DNA of 32,371 nucleotides from an uncultured delta proteobacterium (GTDB lineage: Bacteria; Desulfobacterota; Desulfobulbia; Desulfobulbales; Desulfocapsaceae): contig CAIUQR010000027.1 of NCBI GenBank assembly GCA_903901335.1, positions 1 to 32,371 of the forward strand, given 5' to 3'. The notes below the pieces were generated by a model, which was given only the letters and a program-made list of their open reading frames with translations, ran no database searches and was not told the origin of the DNA. This document shows, in pieces, positions 25,276-32,371 of the stretch (position 1 is its first letter; each line of letters begins with the position of its first letter). The position numbers and the translations under genes were made by a program.

Positions 25276-26319
25276 ATGATAAATGGAACTGTTATATTTC
25301 TACGGAGAAATTGGCCCCTGTTGCTTCCATGTCTGATCTGTATTCTTCTCCTCCACCCCTTATCCGCCTCGGCCGCATCCGTCACCTACCAGTATGATGC
25401 CCGGCACAGATTGACCGGTGCCGCCTATGACAGTGGAGTCACTATCGGCTACACCTATGATGCTGCCGGAAACCGATTGACGGAGGCGATTACTGCACCT
25501 GCTGCCGCTGCTTCTCCAAGTGCCGAGGCGGCCGTCACTGCACTCAATACGACAGTGGATACAAACAACACATCCGGCAGCGCCCCTGCGAAGAGCCCTT
25601 CCCAACTGAACAGTATTGAAAACACAAGTTCCGGATCCACCGGGTCCGCTGCCCTTAAGGCGGCTGGATCACAGAACGGCAGCAAAATCGTGACCGCAAA
25701 CGCTACGGAAGGTGCTGCCAACAAGGCCGCAGTCCCGGACACTATCGTCTATGAAGACGCCAAAGACGGCAACACCACCCGCTGGGCGGTCTCCGACGGT
25801 CCGGCAAGGGCCTATATCAACAACGTCTATGCCGCCGACAGGGAAAGCCGGGTCATTGAATTGACCGGCAATGGCCTGTTGAACAGTTTCCGCCTGCTCA
25901 AGAATGACGGTACCACCTGGAACGATACCGATCACAAGATCATCCAGTGGAGCATGAAATACTCCGATGACTTCGTCGTTTCGGTTGCGGCCAAGACCAC
26001 CAGCGGTCTGCGTTATATCTCCTTTACCCCTCAAGAGAAAGACGCCCTCGGCAACGGCACCGACGTCTTCCATGGCCTCGGAGCCGACAGCAAGGACGGG
26101 CAATGGCATACCTATATTATCGATCTGGGCTATGAACTGCATGAAGCGCAACCGAATGCAACCATCCTGTCGCTGCTCGGCTTCTATGTGAGAGGCAGCG
26201 GCCAGGTCGTAGATATTGAGACCCAGAAGCAAGTCCCCGCCAATCTGGATTCCAACGGGAACGGTATTCCCGATGTCCAGGAAATGAAGGCGGGGACCAA
26301 TCCGTATCGGAAGCATTAG
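25276..26319 (+). CDS. Small secreted YD-repeat protein with C-terminal adhesin-like domain
   Basis: This 347-residue protein begins with a Sec signal peptide (hydrophobic 12-30, likely cut after ASA). Immediately after it come two Rhs-type YD repeats: TYQYDARHRLTGAAYD and YTYDAAGNRLTEA (37-71). A serine/alanine/threonine-rich linker (72-150) follows. A globular domain (about 156-318) begins TIVYEDAKDGNTTRWAVSD and includes VIQWSMKYSDDF-like and GQWHTYIIDLGYEL segments. I recall similar domains in secreted proteins of marine and sulfate-reducing bacteria, with no assigned function. The end holds a calcium-loop-like DSNGNGIPD. It has no toxin tip or Rhs core signature. It lies upstream of the large Rhs gene on the same strand, so a shared surface role is plausible. 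Confidence 0.75.
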   Translation: MINGTVIFLRRNWPLLLPCLICILLLHPLSASAASVTYQYDARHRLTGAAYDSGVTIGYTYDAAGNRLTEAITAPAAAASPSAEAAVTALNTTVDTNNTSGSAPAKSPSQLNSIENTSSGSTGSAALKAAGSQNGSKIVTANATEGAANKAAVPDTIVYEDAKDGNTTRWAVSDGPARAYINNVYAADRESRVIELTGNGLLNSFRLLKNDGTTWNDTDHKIIQWSMKYSDDFVVSVAAKTTSGLRYISFTPQEKDALGNGTDVFHGLGADSKDGQWHTYIIDLGYELHEAQPNATILSLLGFYVRGSGQVVDIETQKQVPANLDSNGNGIPDVQEMKAGTNPYRKH

Positions 26320-26408
26320 GATAGGGCAAGAACGAACTTTGAATTATTGAGAATTCTATATCTGCACATGGCGGGCTAACATTCAGTCTACAGAAGAGGT
26401 TTAAGATT

Positions 26409-27065
26409 ATGATTTGCAGACTATTTAGAGAATATTGTTTGAGCGTCTTTTTTTATTCTCTCATATTACAAACTATGCTACTGACGCCACCTGCATTTGG
26501 ATGTTGTAATCTCACAGTTACCTCACCCATGAATGGAGATGTTATCAGTACTGAATTTGTAACAATAAAAGGGTCTGTTGCTTCCTCACCTTATCCTCAA
26601 AATGAAGAATGGGAAAGAGCTTTTACTACAAGTTTGGAGCTCCGAACTTATGCTGGGGGAAACGACTGGGGTGGCGAAGTTTTGGGCTGGGATGGTTGGT
26701 GGACATTTTCAGTGGAAGAAACGAATAGGATTTTACAAGCAGGCGAGTTGACATTTAAGCCTCCTGGACCGGGAGGATATAGACTGATACTTGCAAGCTA
26801 CTCAATGGCTTGCGTCAGAGATGATGCTTGTACGCTGGAAGATTCATGGAAAGAAATTTTCTTCTACTATCAGTATGATCCTTGTGTTGACTATTTACAT
26901 TCTCTTGATAATTCTTGCGCAGCATCAGATGGGTTCATTGAAATACATGAAGTTCCCGGGGCTGGTCCTGTTAATACTAAATGTGTTGATCAGCAACCGG
27001 TTTGTATGCCGAAACAAAAGGTAGAAAACAATAATAATCAAGGCCCCTCTGACACCTGTAGATAG
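26409..27065 (+). CDS. AT-rich secreted protein of unknown function
   Basis: This is a 218-residue protein with a hydrophobic N-terminus (10-30) ending PPAFGCC. It is either a signal peptide or an atypical lipoprotein signal with cysteine at the cleavage site. After it comes LTVTSPMNGDVISTEFVTIK, which fits the first strands of a bacterial Ig-like domain. Tryptophan-rich segments (GGNDWGGEVLGWDGWWTF) and several cysteines suggest an exported, disulfide-bonded fold. GAGG lies nine bases before the ATG. It is more AT-rich than the flanking Rhs genes and ends 13 bases before the large Rhs gene, so it was probably acquired separately and is cotranscribed. I do not recognise the family. Confidence 0.65.
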   Translation: MICRLFREYCLSVFFYSLILQTMLLTPPAFGCCNLTVTSPMNGDVISTEFVTIKGSVASSPYPQNEEWERAFTTSLELRTYAGGNDWGGEVLGWDGWWTFSVEETNRILQAGELTFKPPGPGGYRLILASYSMACVRDDACTLEDSWKEIFFYYQYDPCVDYLHSLDNSCAASDGFIEIHEVPGAGPVNTKCVDQQPVCMPKQKVENNNNQGPSDTCR

Positions 27066-27078
27066 CCAGAAAGAAATC

Positions 27079-30000
27079 ATGCCAAACTATGAACAACGCC
27101 AACAAACCAAAGGTCAATCTATGCGACATTTTACTGAACCAATGAAGATTGCCAGTAGAATCTGCCTGATATTTTTGCTCGTTATTCTATGCACCCAGGC
27201 AATCGAGCTACGTAAGGCCCAAGCCTCGACCCAGCCCTACATCACCGGCCACCAGATCAACTTCGCAACGGGCAATAAATATCTCTCGGCAACCGATATC
27301 AGCCTTTCCAGTCCGGGAGGAAATCTCTCCTTCACCAGGACCTATAACAGCCAGGGCAGTGCCATTTCCCCTGTCGGCTATGGCTGGACGACAACCTTCA
27401 CCGAACACCTGATTATCGTCACAGACACCGTCAACCTGGTGCAGGATGGCGGCCGTTATGTCGCGTTCAAGAATGACGGCAACGGGAACTGGATCAACCA
27501 GACCGGGACAAAACGGATTATCACCGCCAATGCCGGCGGCTATCAGCTGAAAGAACCCAACGGGACGATCAGGCAGTACGACAGCACCGGTAACCTGATC
27601 ACTATTACCGATAGAAACAGCAACACCCGAACCTATACCTACTCCACCGGCCTTGTTTCCTCGATCTCCGACAACTTCGGCCGCAGTCTCTCGTTCACCT
27701 ATACCAGTGGAAAACTGACCGGGGTAACTTCAGCCCTTGGCACCTGGACCTACAGCTACCTGAATGACAACCTGGTTAAAGTCAGCAAGCCGGACGGCAC
27801 AAATGTCCAGTACATCTATGACGATCCCAACTTTGCCCATAATCTGACCGGCATCATCGATGAATCCGGCACCCGGATCCTTGCCGTCACCTACGATACC
27901 CAGAACCGGGTGACAAGCTCCGCCAAGGCAAGCGGGGAGGATATGGTGACCATCGCCTATCCGGCCTTCTCCACGCGTGAGGTAACCAACAGCCTGGGGG
28001 TAAAAACAACCTATCAGCTTGATGTCCAGAATGGCGTTGTCATGGTTGGCTCGATGACCGGCCCCGGCTGCACCTCCTGCGGCGGGAATGCCAATACCAG
28101 CTATGTCTACGACAGCAGACTCCAGACCACCCAGGCAACAGACGCAAACGGCGTCATGACCACTTACGCCTATGATACATCCGGCAATGTAACCAGTATC
28201 ACTAAGGCTGCAGGCACCCCCTTGGCCATGACCACCACCAAGACCTATACAGCAACCAACCAGGTTGCCTCCGTCAGCAGACCATCCGTCGCCAACCCCG
28301 GCCAGCAGACGGTCACCTCGATGACCTATGACACAAAGGGCAACATGCTGACCCGGCAGCAGAAAGGCTTCTCCGGAACCACCGCGATCTCCGCCACAAC
28401 CACATATACCTATAACACCTACGGCCAGATCACCAAGATCGACGGAGCAAGGACCGATGTAACCGATACGGTAACCCTCGCCTACTATGCAAACACAGCG
28501 GCCCAGGGCAACAACCGGGGCAATCTGTATACCATAAAAGACGCCCTGGGGCATACCACTACCTACAGTGCCTATAACGCCTTCGGCCAGGCAACGACCA
28601 TCAAAGATCCGAACGGCATTGTCACCACGCGGGTGTTTAACACCAACAATCTTCTCACCTCGACAACCACCGCCGGGCTGACCACCGTTTATGCCTACGA
28701 TGCCACCGGCAAGATCCAGACCATAACCCTGCCGGGTACCCGGGTGATCACCTACACCTATTCCCCAGCAGGCCAGGTAGCGAAGATCACCGACAGCCTG
28801 AGCAACTCCATCAACTATACCTATGACACTGAAGGACAGCGCACCGGCGAAGAGGTCCATGATCCGAGTAACGCTCTGACTCGATATGCCAACTATGGCT
28901 ATGATAGTTATGGCCGTCTGAATAAAATAACCCTTCCCGGCCCGGCCCAGGAGACCTCGGCGTATGACCCGGTCGGCAATCTTCTGCAGACGATCAATGC
29001 CACCGCCATGCAGACCGGCTACCAATACGATGCCTTGAACCGTCTATTGTCGGTGACCGAAGCTGGCACAGTCACCGCCGGGTACACCTATGACGCCCTT
29101 GGCAATATCACCACGGTAACGGATGCGAAAAGCAAGGTGACCAGTTTCACCTATGACGATCTCGGCAGGAAGGTTGCAAGCACCGCTCCGGACACCGGGC
29201 TAAACCACTACGGCTACGACCAGGCCGGCAATCTCGTCTCAGCCACCGATGCCAAGGGACAGACGGTAGGGTATACCTATGATGCGCTCAACCGCCCCAT
29301 CAAGCAGAGCTATGCGGGCACCGGCAATATCCTCTTCGTCTATGATGTTGGGACAAAGGCCATCGGCCATCTCAACAAGATTACAGACAGAGAGGGAACG
29401 GACTCCTTTATCTTTGACGCTGCCAGCCGGATAAGCAAAGAGACCAGGGTGATCGGTGGAAAATCCTATGCTACCACCTACAGTTGGAACACCACCGGCG
29501 ATCTTGCCGGGATAACCTACCCGAGCGGCCTCGTCCTGACTTATACCAGGGATATAAACGGCCAGATCACCGGGATCAATGCCGGCGGCACCCCGCTTAT
29601 CTCCACTGTCTCTCATCTCCCTTTCGGGTCATTGAAGGCAGCCTCCTTAGGTTCAGTCAGTCTTTCCAGAGCTTATGATCAACGCTACAATGTCACCGAG
29701 ATCAAGGCTGGAAGCAATTTCGACTTTACCTATACCCGCGATGCCGGAGGCCATGTGGCCTCGATTGCGAATACTAAAATACCCATCACCACCAATGGAA
29801 CAACCGGCTACAGTTATAACTCCGCCAACAACCAGATGACCGGCCATACCGGCACCGTCCCGAAGGCCTATACCTACGACGCCAACGGAAATATGGTCTC
29901 GGATGGGACGTTTACCTTTGCGTACGACGGGCTGAACCGGCTGACCCAGGTGAATAAACAAACCACAACCGTTGCCACCTATGGCTATGACAGCAGCAAC

Positions 30001-30831
30001 CGGCGGGTACGCAAGACCGTAGGCACCACAATTACCCATTATCTCTACGATCTGAACAACCACCTTATTGCCGAGACCCTTAATGGGACGAAGATCAGGG
30101 ATTACATTTATCTTGATGGCGAACCCTTTGCCATCAAGGAATACAAAACCAACCCCGGCATCTATTATTTCGTGAACGATCATCTCGGCACCCCGCAGCA
30201 GCTGGTCACCGCTGCTGGCACGGTTGTCTGGCAGGCCGCCTACTTGCCTTTCGGCAAGGCCCAGGTTACAATTGAGACGGTCAAGAACAACCTGCGGTTT
30301 CCGGGACAATATTATGACTCGGAAACAGGCCTCCATTACAACTGGAACAGATTCTATGATCCAGATACCGGGCGGTATGTTACTGCTGATCCTCTTGGAC
30401 TCGATGGGGGGATGAATCTCTATGCGTATGTGGGCGGAGATCCAGTTAATGGGATTGATCCGTTTGGATTATATTGCAAAATAGAATGGCGAGAAGAAGG
30501 GGTATTTGTCATTGATTCTTGGATAGAAGAAAAGAAAATTGGGTATGATGACGCTGTAGTGAAAATGCTTTTATATTATGGGTCCAAGGCACTATTTAGG
30601 ACATACAAAATTAAAACCCCTCCAATCCCTGACAATGCAATTAAATTTAAGTATCAAATGCAGTTTTCTTGGTATCAGAACCAAGATTATTACATTAATT
30701 ACTACGAAGTTTGCTATGACGACTGCACAGGTGAACGGATTTCTTCGAAGTTACTTGACGGAATACAAGGCAAAAGCAATAAGGTTGAAAAGGTTCTTCT
30801 AGATAGATGGTACGAAGATAGGTATTTGTAA
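27079..30831 (+). CDS. Rhs/YD-repeat polymorphic toxin with unique C-terminal tip
   Basis: The 1250-residue protein opens with a Sec signal (hydrophobic 30-42). Alternative starts are at 27121 and 27142, and the last gives the most natural signal peptide. A DUF6531-like region follows (ITGHQINFATGNKYLSATD, LSFTRTYNSQ), then many YD repeats (GYTYDALGNITTV, YGYDSSNRRVRK and others). A cysteine pair sits in GCTSCGG. The Rhs core end is present: YFVNDHLGTPQQLV, YYDSETGLHYNWNRFYDPDT, then DPLG (1104-1107) and DPFG (1127-1130), the self-cleavage region. The last 119 residues (from 30472) form an AT-rich tip that I do not recognise; it contains CYDDCTGER. Such tips are released toxins. No PAAR or type VI features are seen, so export through Sec is likely. 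A candidate immunity gene follows. Confidence 0.92.
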   Translation: MPNYEQRQQTKGQSMRHFTEPMKIASRICLIFLLVILCTQAIELRKAQASTQPYITGHQINFATGNKYLSATDISLSSPGGNLSFTRTYNSQGSAISPVGYGWTTTFTEHLIIVTDTVNLVQDGGRYVAFKNDGNGNWINQTGTKRIITANAGGYQLKEPNGTIRQYDSTGNLITITDRNSNTRTYTYSTGLVSSISDNFGRSLSFTYTSGKLTGVTSALGTWTYSYLNDNLVKVSKPDGTNVQYIYDDPNFAHNLTGIIDESGTRILAVTYDTQNRVTSSAKASGEDMVTIAYPAFSTREVTNSLGVKTTYQLDVQNGVVMVGSMTGPGCTSCGGNANTSYVYDSRLQTTQATDANGVMTTYAYDTSGNVTSITKAAGTPLAMTTTKTYTATNQVASVSRPSVANPGQQTVTSMTYDTKGNMLTRQQKGFSGTTAISATTTYTYNTYGQITKIDGARTDVTDTVTLAYYANTAAQGNNRGNLYTIKDALGHTTTYSAYNAFGQATTIKDPNGIVTTRVFNTNNLLTSTTTAGLTTVYAYDATGKIQTITLPGTRVITYTYSPAGQVAKITDSLSNSINYTYDTEGQRTGEEVHDPSNALTRYANYGYDSYGRLNKITLPGPAQETSAYDPVGNLLQTINATAMQTGYQYDALNRLLSVTEAGTVTAGYTYDALGNITTVTDAKSKVTSFTYDDLGRKVASTAPDTGLNHYGYDQAGNLVSATDAKGQTVGYTYDALNRPIKQSYAGTGNILFVYDVGTKAIGHLNKITDREGTDSFIFDAASRISKETRVIGGKSYATTYSWNTTGDLAGITYPSGLVLTYTRDINGQITGINAGGTPLISTVSHLPFGSLKAASLGSVSLSRAYDQRYNVTEIKAGSNFDFTYTRDAGGHVASIANTKIPITTNGTTGYSYNSANNQMTGHTGTVPKAYTYDANGNMVSDGTFTFAYDGLNRLTQVNKQTTTVATYGYDSSNRRVRKTVGTTITHYLYDLNNHLIAETLNGTKIRDYIYLDGEPFAIKEYKTNPGIYYFVNDHLGTPQQLVTAAGTVVWQAAYLPFGKAQVTIETVKNNLRFPGQYYDSETGLHYNWNRFYDPDTGRYVTADPLGLDGGMNLYAYVGGDPVNGIDPFGLYCKIEWREEGVFVIDSWIEEKKIGYDDAVVKMLLYYGSKALFRTYKIKTPPIPDNAIKFKYQMQFSWYQNQDYYINYYEVCYDDCTGERISSKLLDGIQGKSNKVEKVLLDRWYEDRYL
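30472..30828 (+). other. Variable C-terminal tip of the Rhs protein (putative toxin)
   Basis: Right after DPFGL the coding DNA changes from GC-rich repeats to AT-rich sequence, which marks a swapped module. The 119 residues begin YCKIEWREEGVFVIDSWIEE, are rich in tyrosine, lysine and aspartate, and end DRWYEDRYL. Two cysteines in CYDDC could form a disulfide or bind metal. I find no HNH, AHH, deaminase, ADP-ribosyltransferase or RNase signature. Toxicity is inferred only from position. Confidence 0.6.
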
Positions 30832-30873
30832 TTCTATTTTAGTTTCCAATTCTCCTAAGGGTATCCATAAGAG

Positions 30874-31503
30874 ATGAAAAGAGTTTTAGTTGTTATTGGA
30901 TTATTAATATCCATTATCGCCATCAGTTATATTTCATCAAATAAACTGAGCATATTAATTAACCTAGGAGAGATATCTGACAAGCCATCTTTTATATATT
31001 CAACGGCATGTAAATTATTATATAGAATTTCTGATGACGAAATTAAAAATTTCATCATTGGCAGATTCAAAAATGACTCTGATTTTAAGCTGATAAATTC
31101 ATATATAAAGATTGCTGGTGTGATTGGCATTAAAGATGCCAGCGCCGATATGATCAAGTTATATGTTAAGATTCAAGATGACTCTAAATATAAGAACACC
31201 ATATACTACCTAGTGTCATCAATGGGACTGAATGGAGATCGCAGTTTTGAACCTATACTTAAAACCTTATTAGAAAAGTATAATTCACATAACTTACAGA
31301 TTCCTCAATATATTATTGCCAGATCCTTGTATTTGCTGACAGGGGATAGTTATTTGTTTCATTCAGAAAATGGTGCTACTGATACAGTATACGTAACCTC
31401 TAAATTGCGTAGCATGCGAGAAATTATTAAGGATTCATCAAATAGATCGAGAACATATGAGGAAAAAATGGCGTTAAATGATCTCTTTAATAAACCAGAA
31501 TAA
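30874..31503 (+). CDS. Putative membrane-anchored immunity protein
   Basis: This is a 209-residue, AT-rich gene 42 bases after the Rhs stop, in the classic place for an immunity gene. The N-terminus MKRVLVVIGLLISIIAISYIS is a membrane anchor or uncleaved signal. The rest is nearly all helical, with repeated patterns (SYIKIAGVIGIKDASADMI, YYLVSSMGLNGDRSFEPIL, YIIARSLYLLTGD) that suggest HEAT-like repeats. A periplasm-facing anchor would fit protection against an exported toxin. It has the same low-GC composition as the tip, so both probably arrived together. The ribosome binding site is weak. No family is recognised. Confidence 0.65.
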   Translation: MKRVLVVIGLLISIIAISYISSNKLSILINLGEISDKPSFIYSTACKLLYRISDDEIKNFIIGRFKNDSDFKLINSYIKIAGVIGIKDASADMIKLYVKIQDDSKYKNTIYYLVSSMGLNGDRSFEPILKTLLEKYNSHNLQIPQYIIARSLYLLTGDSYLFHSENGATDTVYVTSKLRSMREIIKDSSNRSRTYEEKMALNDLFNKPE

Positions 31504-31540
31504 TAGACCAAAAACGGGACGTAGTTAAAATTTAAACTGC

Positions 31541-31604
31541 CATTCGCGAAGCGACAACCCAAGGGCCAACCTCCTCCAACCACCCCCTTTCGAGCGGAGC
31601 AACG
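31541..31604. repeat. Interspersed repeat, copy A
   Basis: This imperfect 64-base unit starts CATTCGCGAAGCGACAACCC and ends CGAGCGGAGCAACG. It matches copy B at 31669-31732 over its length with scattered differences. The end element CTTT-(C)GAGCGGAGCAA is shared. Confidence 0.75.
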
Positions 31605-31633
31605 TGGAATCCGGGTCATGGGAATCCGGGTCA
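31604..31633. repeat. Tandem GGAATCCGGGTCA pair
   Basis: Two head-to-tail copies of GGAATCCGGGTCA are followed by GGCTTGACACATGGG. The unit resembles REP-like palindromes mobilised by IS200-type REP-associated transposases in deltaproteobacteria; this is from memory. No transposase gene is present. Confidence 0.55.
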
Positions 31634-31668
31634 GGCTTGACACATGGGTGTTTTTTTCTAGCTCTTCC

Positions 31669-31732
31669 CTTTCGCGCAGCGACAAACCAAGGGCAGAACT
31701 TCCCAAGCCCCCGCCCTTTGAGCGGAGCAAAG
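31669..31732. repeat. Interspersed repeat, copy B
   Basis: This is the second copy of the 64-base unit, starting CTTTCGCGCAGCGACAAACC. Its end forms a hairpin, CCCTTTG-AGCGGAG-CAAAGGG, and copy A carries a degraded version. Confidence 0.75.
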
Positions 31733-31842
31733 GGCAATGTCGCATAATGCCCACTTGTGTTGTCGTGGCCCATCAGCAATACCCCGCACCAAGAACAGCC
31801 ACCACACCTTCAATCAACCACAAATAAGAAAGAACAACAGCC

Positions 31843-31870
31843 ACTTAACATAAGTTACATTATGCGAGCG
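31843..31870. other. dif-like XerC/XerD recombination site
   Basis: The 28 bases divide into an XerD-like arm ACTTAACATAA, a six-base centre GTTACA and an XerC-like arm TTATGCGAGCG. The E. coli dif arms on the same strand are ATTTAACATAA and TTATGCGCACC with centre TATACA, so 22 of 28 positions agree and the spacing is exact. A second, degraded XerC-like arm TCGCATAATG lies inverted at 31740-31749. This may be the chromosome dif site or an attachment site of a Xer-using element. Confidence 0.55.
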
Positions 31871-32133
31871 GACTGACTGTCAGACTGCTCTTTTTTCTTT
31901 AACAGCAGCCTGGTGGTCAGGGAGCTTCATTGCACCCCTCAGGATACAACCGGCCCTGGAGCGTACGGGCGGGCGGGAGTTTATAAGCGGTGGAGTGAAG
32001 ATCCTGCCTGGCCTTGTGGCGGACAGTGGTAGGTAAGCGACTGCAAGGAGACTCCGAGAGCAATATCCGGCAGGGCTGGAACGCAATCGCTTCCCCGCAC
32101 AGCCTTTATTCCCAGGTTGTGCCACTTCATCGA

Positions 32134-32319
32134 CTAAGGCAAATACCTCTCTATATCCAGCGCTCCATGAAAGACGCCCAAGATGTCAATGTAATCGTCT
32201 GTGATAATGTAGGCAATTCGGTAATGGCCATAAAGCTTGCGTTTGCGGGCAGTAAGTTTGTAAATCGGCTGAAACCCTTGCTGGCCCAGGGTTTCAGCCG
32301 GGTGGCGATTGTGGTCGTG
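32134..32319 (-). pseudogene. C-terminal part of a ParE/RelE-type toxin
   Basis: The minus-strand frame reads KLTARKRKLYGHYRIAYI, then ITDDYIDILGVFHGALDIER, then YLP and a stop, which is the typical C-terminal half of RelE/ParE toxins (basic strand, YRIxY, then HG). Going upstream, 61 codons from the end, the frame meets tandem stops (TAG TAA), and no start codon lies in the remainder. The N-terminal half is therefore lost, frameshifted or recoded beyond the window edge. An inverted repeat (32269-32297) inside it may mark the damage. No antitoxin gene is visible downstream. Confidence 0.6.
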
Positions 32320-32371
32320 TTACTACAGATTTTGGCCCTGTTCGGTCATGTGGATGACCCGTGGTGGTGGC

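Larger units (their letters stand above)
31504..32133. other. Repeat-rich region after the Rhs block
   Basis: About 630 bases without a supported gene. It holds a repeated 64-base unit, a tandem GGAATCCGGGTCA pair, a dif-like site with a partial inverted partner, and a GC-rich stretch (about 31900-32120). Open frames here are translations of repeats or lack ribosome binding sites. Confidence 0.6.

Noticed and set aside
27730..29025. 431-codon minus-strand frame opposite the Rhs repeats
   Set aside because: The repetitive YD-coding sequence keeps the antisense frame open. The product is a glycine/valine/isoleucine-rich repeat without meaning.
31359..31779. Minus-strand frames of 131 and 84 codons over the repeats
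   Set aside because: They translate the two repeat copies and overlap the immunity gene end; no ribosome binding site.
31880..32125. 81-codon minus-strand frame
   Set aside because: Arginine/proline-rich low-quality translation of a GC-rich stretch without a ribosome binding site; more likely non-coding.

Overview
The window looks like chromosomal DNA of a Desulfobacterota (deltaproteobacterial) organism, most likely Desulfobulbales. This is inferred from gene content: a cysteine synthase/CysRS-like fusion, GSI next to GSIII glutamine synthetase, UPF0280, the paired rSAM/selenodomain-associated transferases and a DUF6531-type Rhs protein. No marker gene fixes the taxon.

Layout. 1-740: two small minus-strand genes of mobile-element type and empty AT-rich DNA beyond the 3' end of a tRNA-Arg(TCT). 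780-3900: tRNA, the cysteine synthase/CysRS-like fusion and a DciA-like (DUF721) gene. 4000-12600: a nitrogen-assimilation block, all on the minus strand, with amt, a fossil of a second amt, glnB (PII), glnD, glnN (GSIII) and glnA (GSI-alpha). 13070-23200: compact housekeeping genes, namely mtnA, manC-manB with a PilZ gene and UPF0280, two small glycosyltransferase-like genes, cvpA, a phosphopantetheinyl transferase, mutM and moeA, then selO up to 24840. Several convergent gene pairs end within 0-5 bases of each other. 25270-31500: an accessory block on the plus strand with a small secreted YD-repeat protein, an AT-rich secreted protein, a 1250-residue Rhs protein with an AT-rich unique C-terminal tip, and a candidate immunity gene. 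31500-32371: repeats, a dif-like XerCD site with a partial inverted partner, a GC-rich stretch without a recognisable gene, and a broken ParE/RelE-type toxin gene.

How the genes fit together. Amt imports ammonium and is gated by PII. GlnD uridylylates PII, and the two glutamine synthetases assimilate the ammonium. ManB and ManC make GDP-mannose for polysaccharide, next to a probable c-di-GMP receptor (PilZ). The Rhs block reads as a polymorphic toxin locus, secreted through Sec because its N-terminus is a signal peptide.

Most interesting points: a CysRS-like domain that keeps its zinc ligands but has lost HIGH, KMSKS and the glycine-rich adenosine loop; the Rhs tip and immunity pair, which I do not recognise; the dif-like site with an inverted partner; the amt fossil; and two mutually exclusive hairpins upstream of mtnA.
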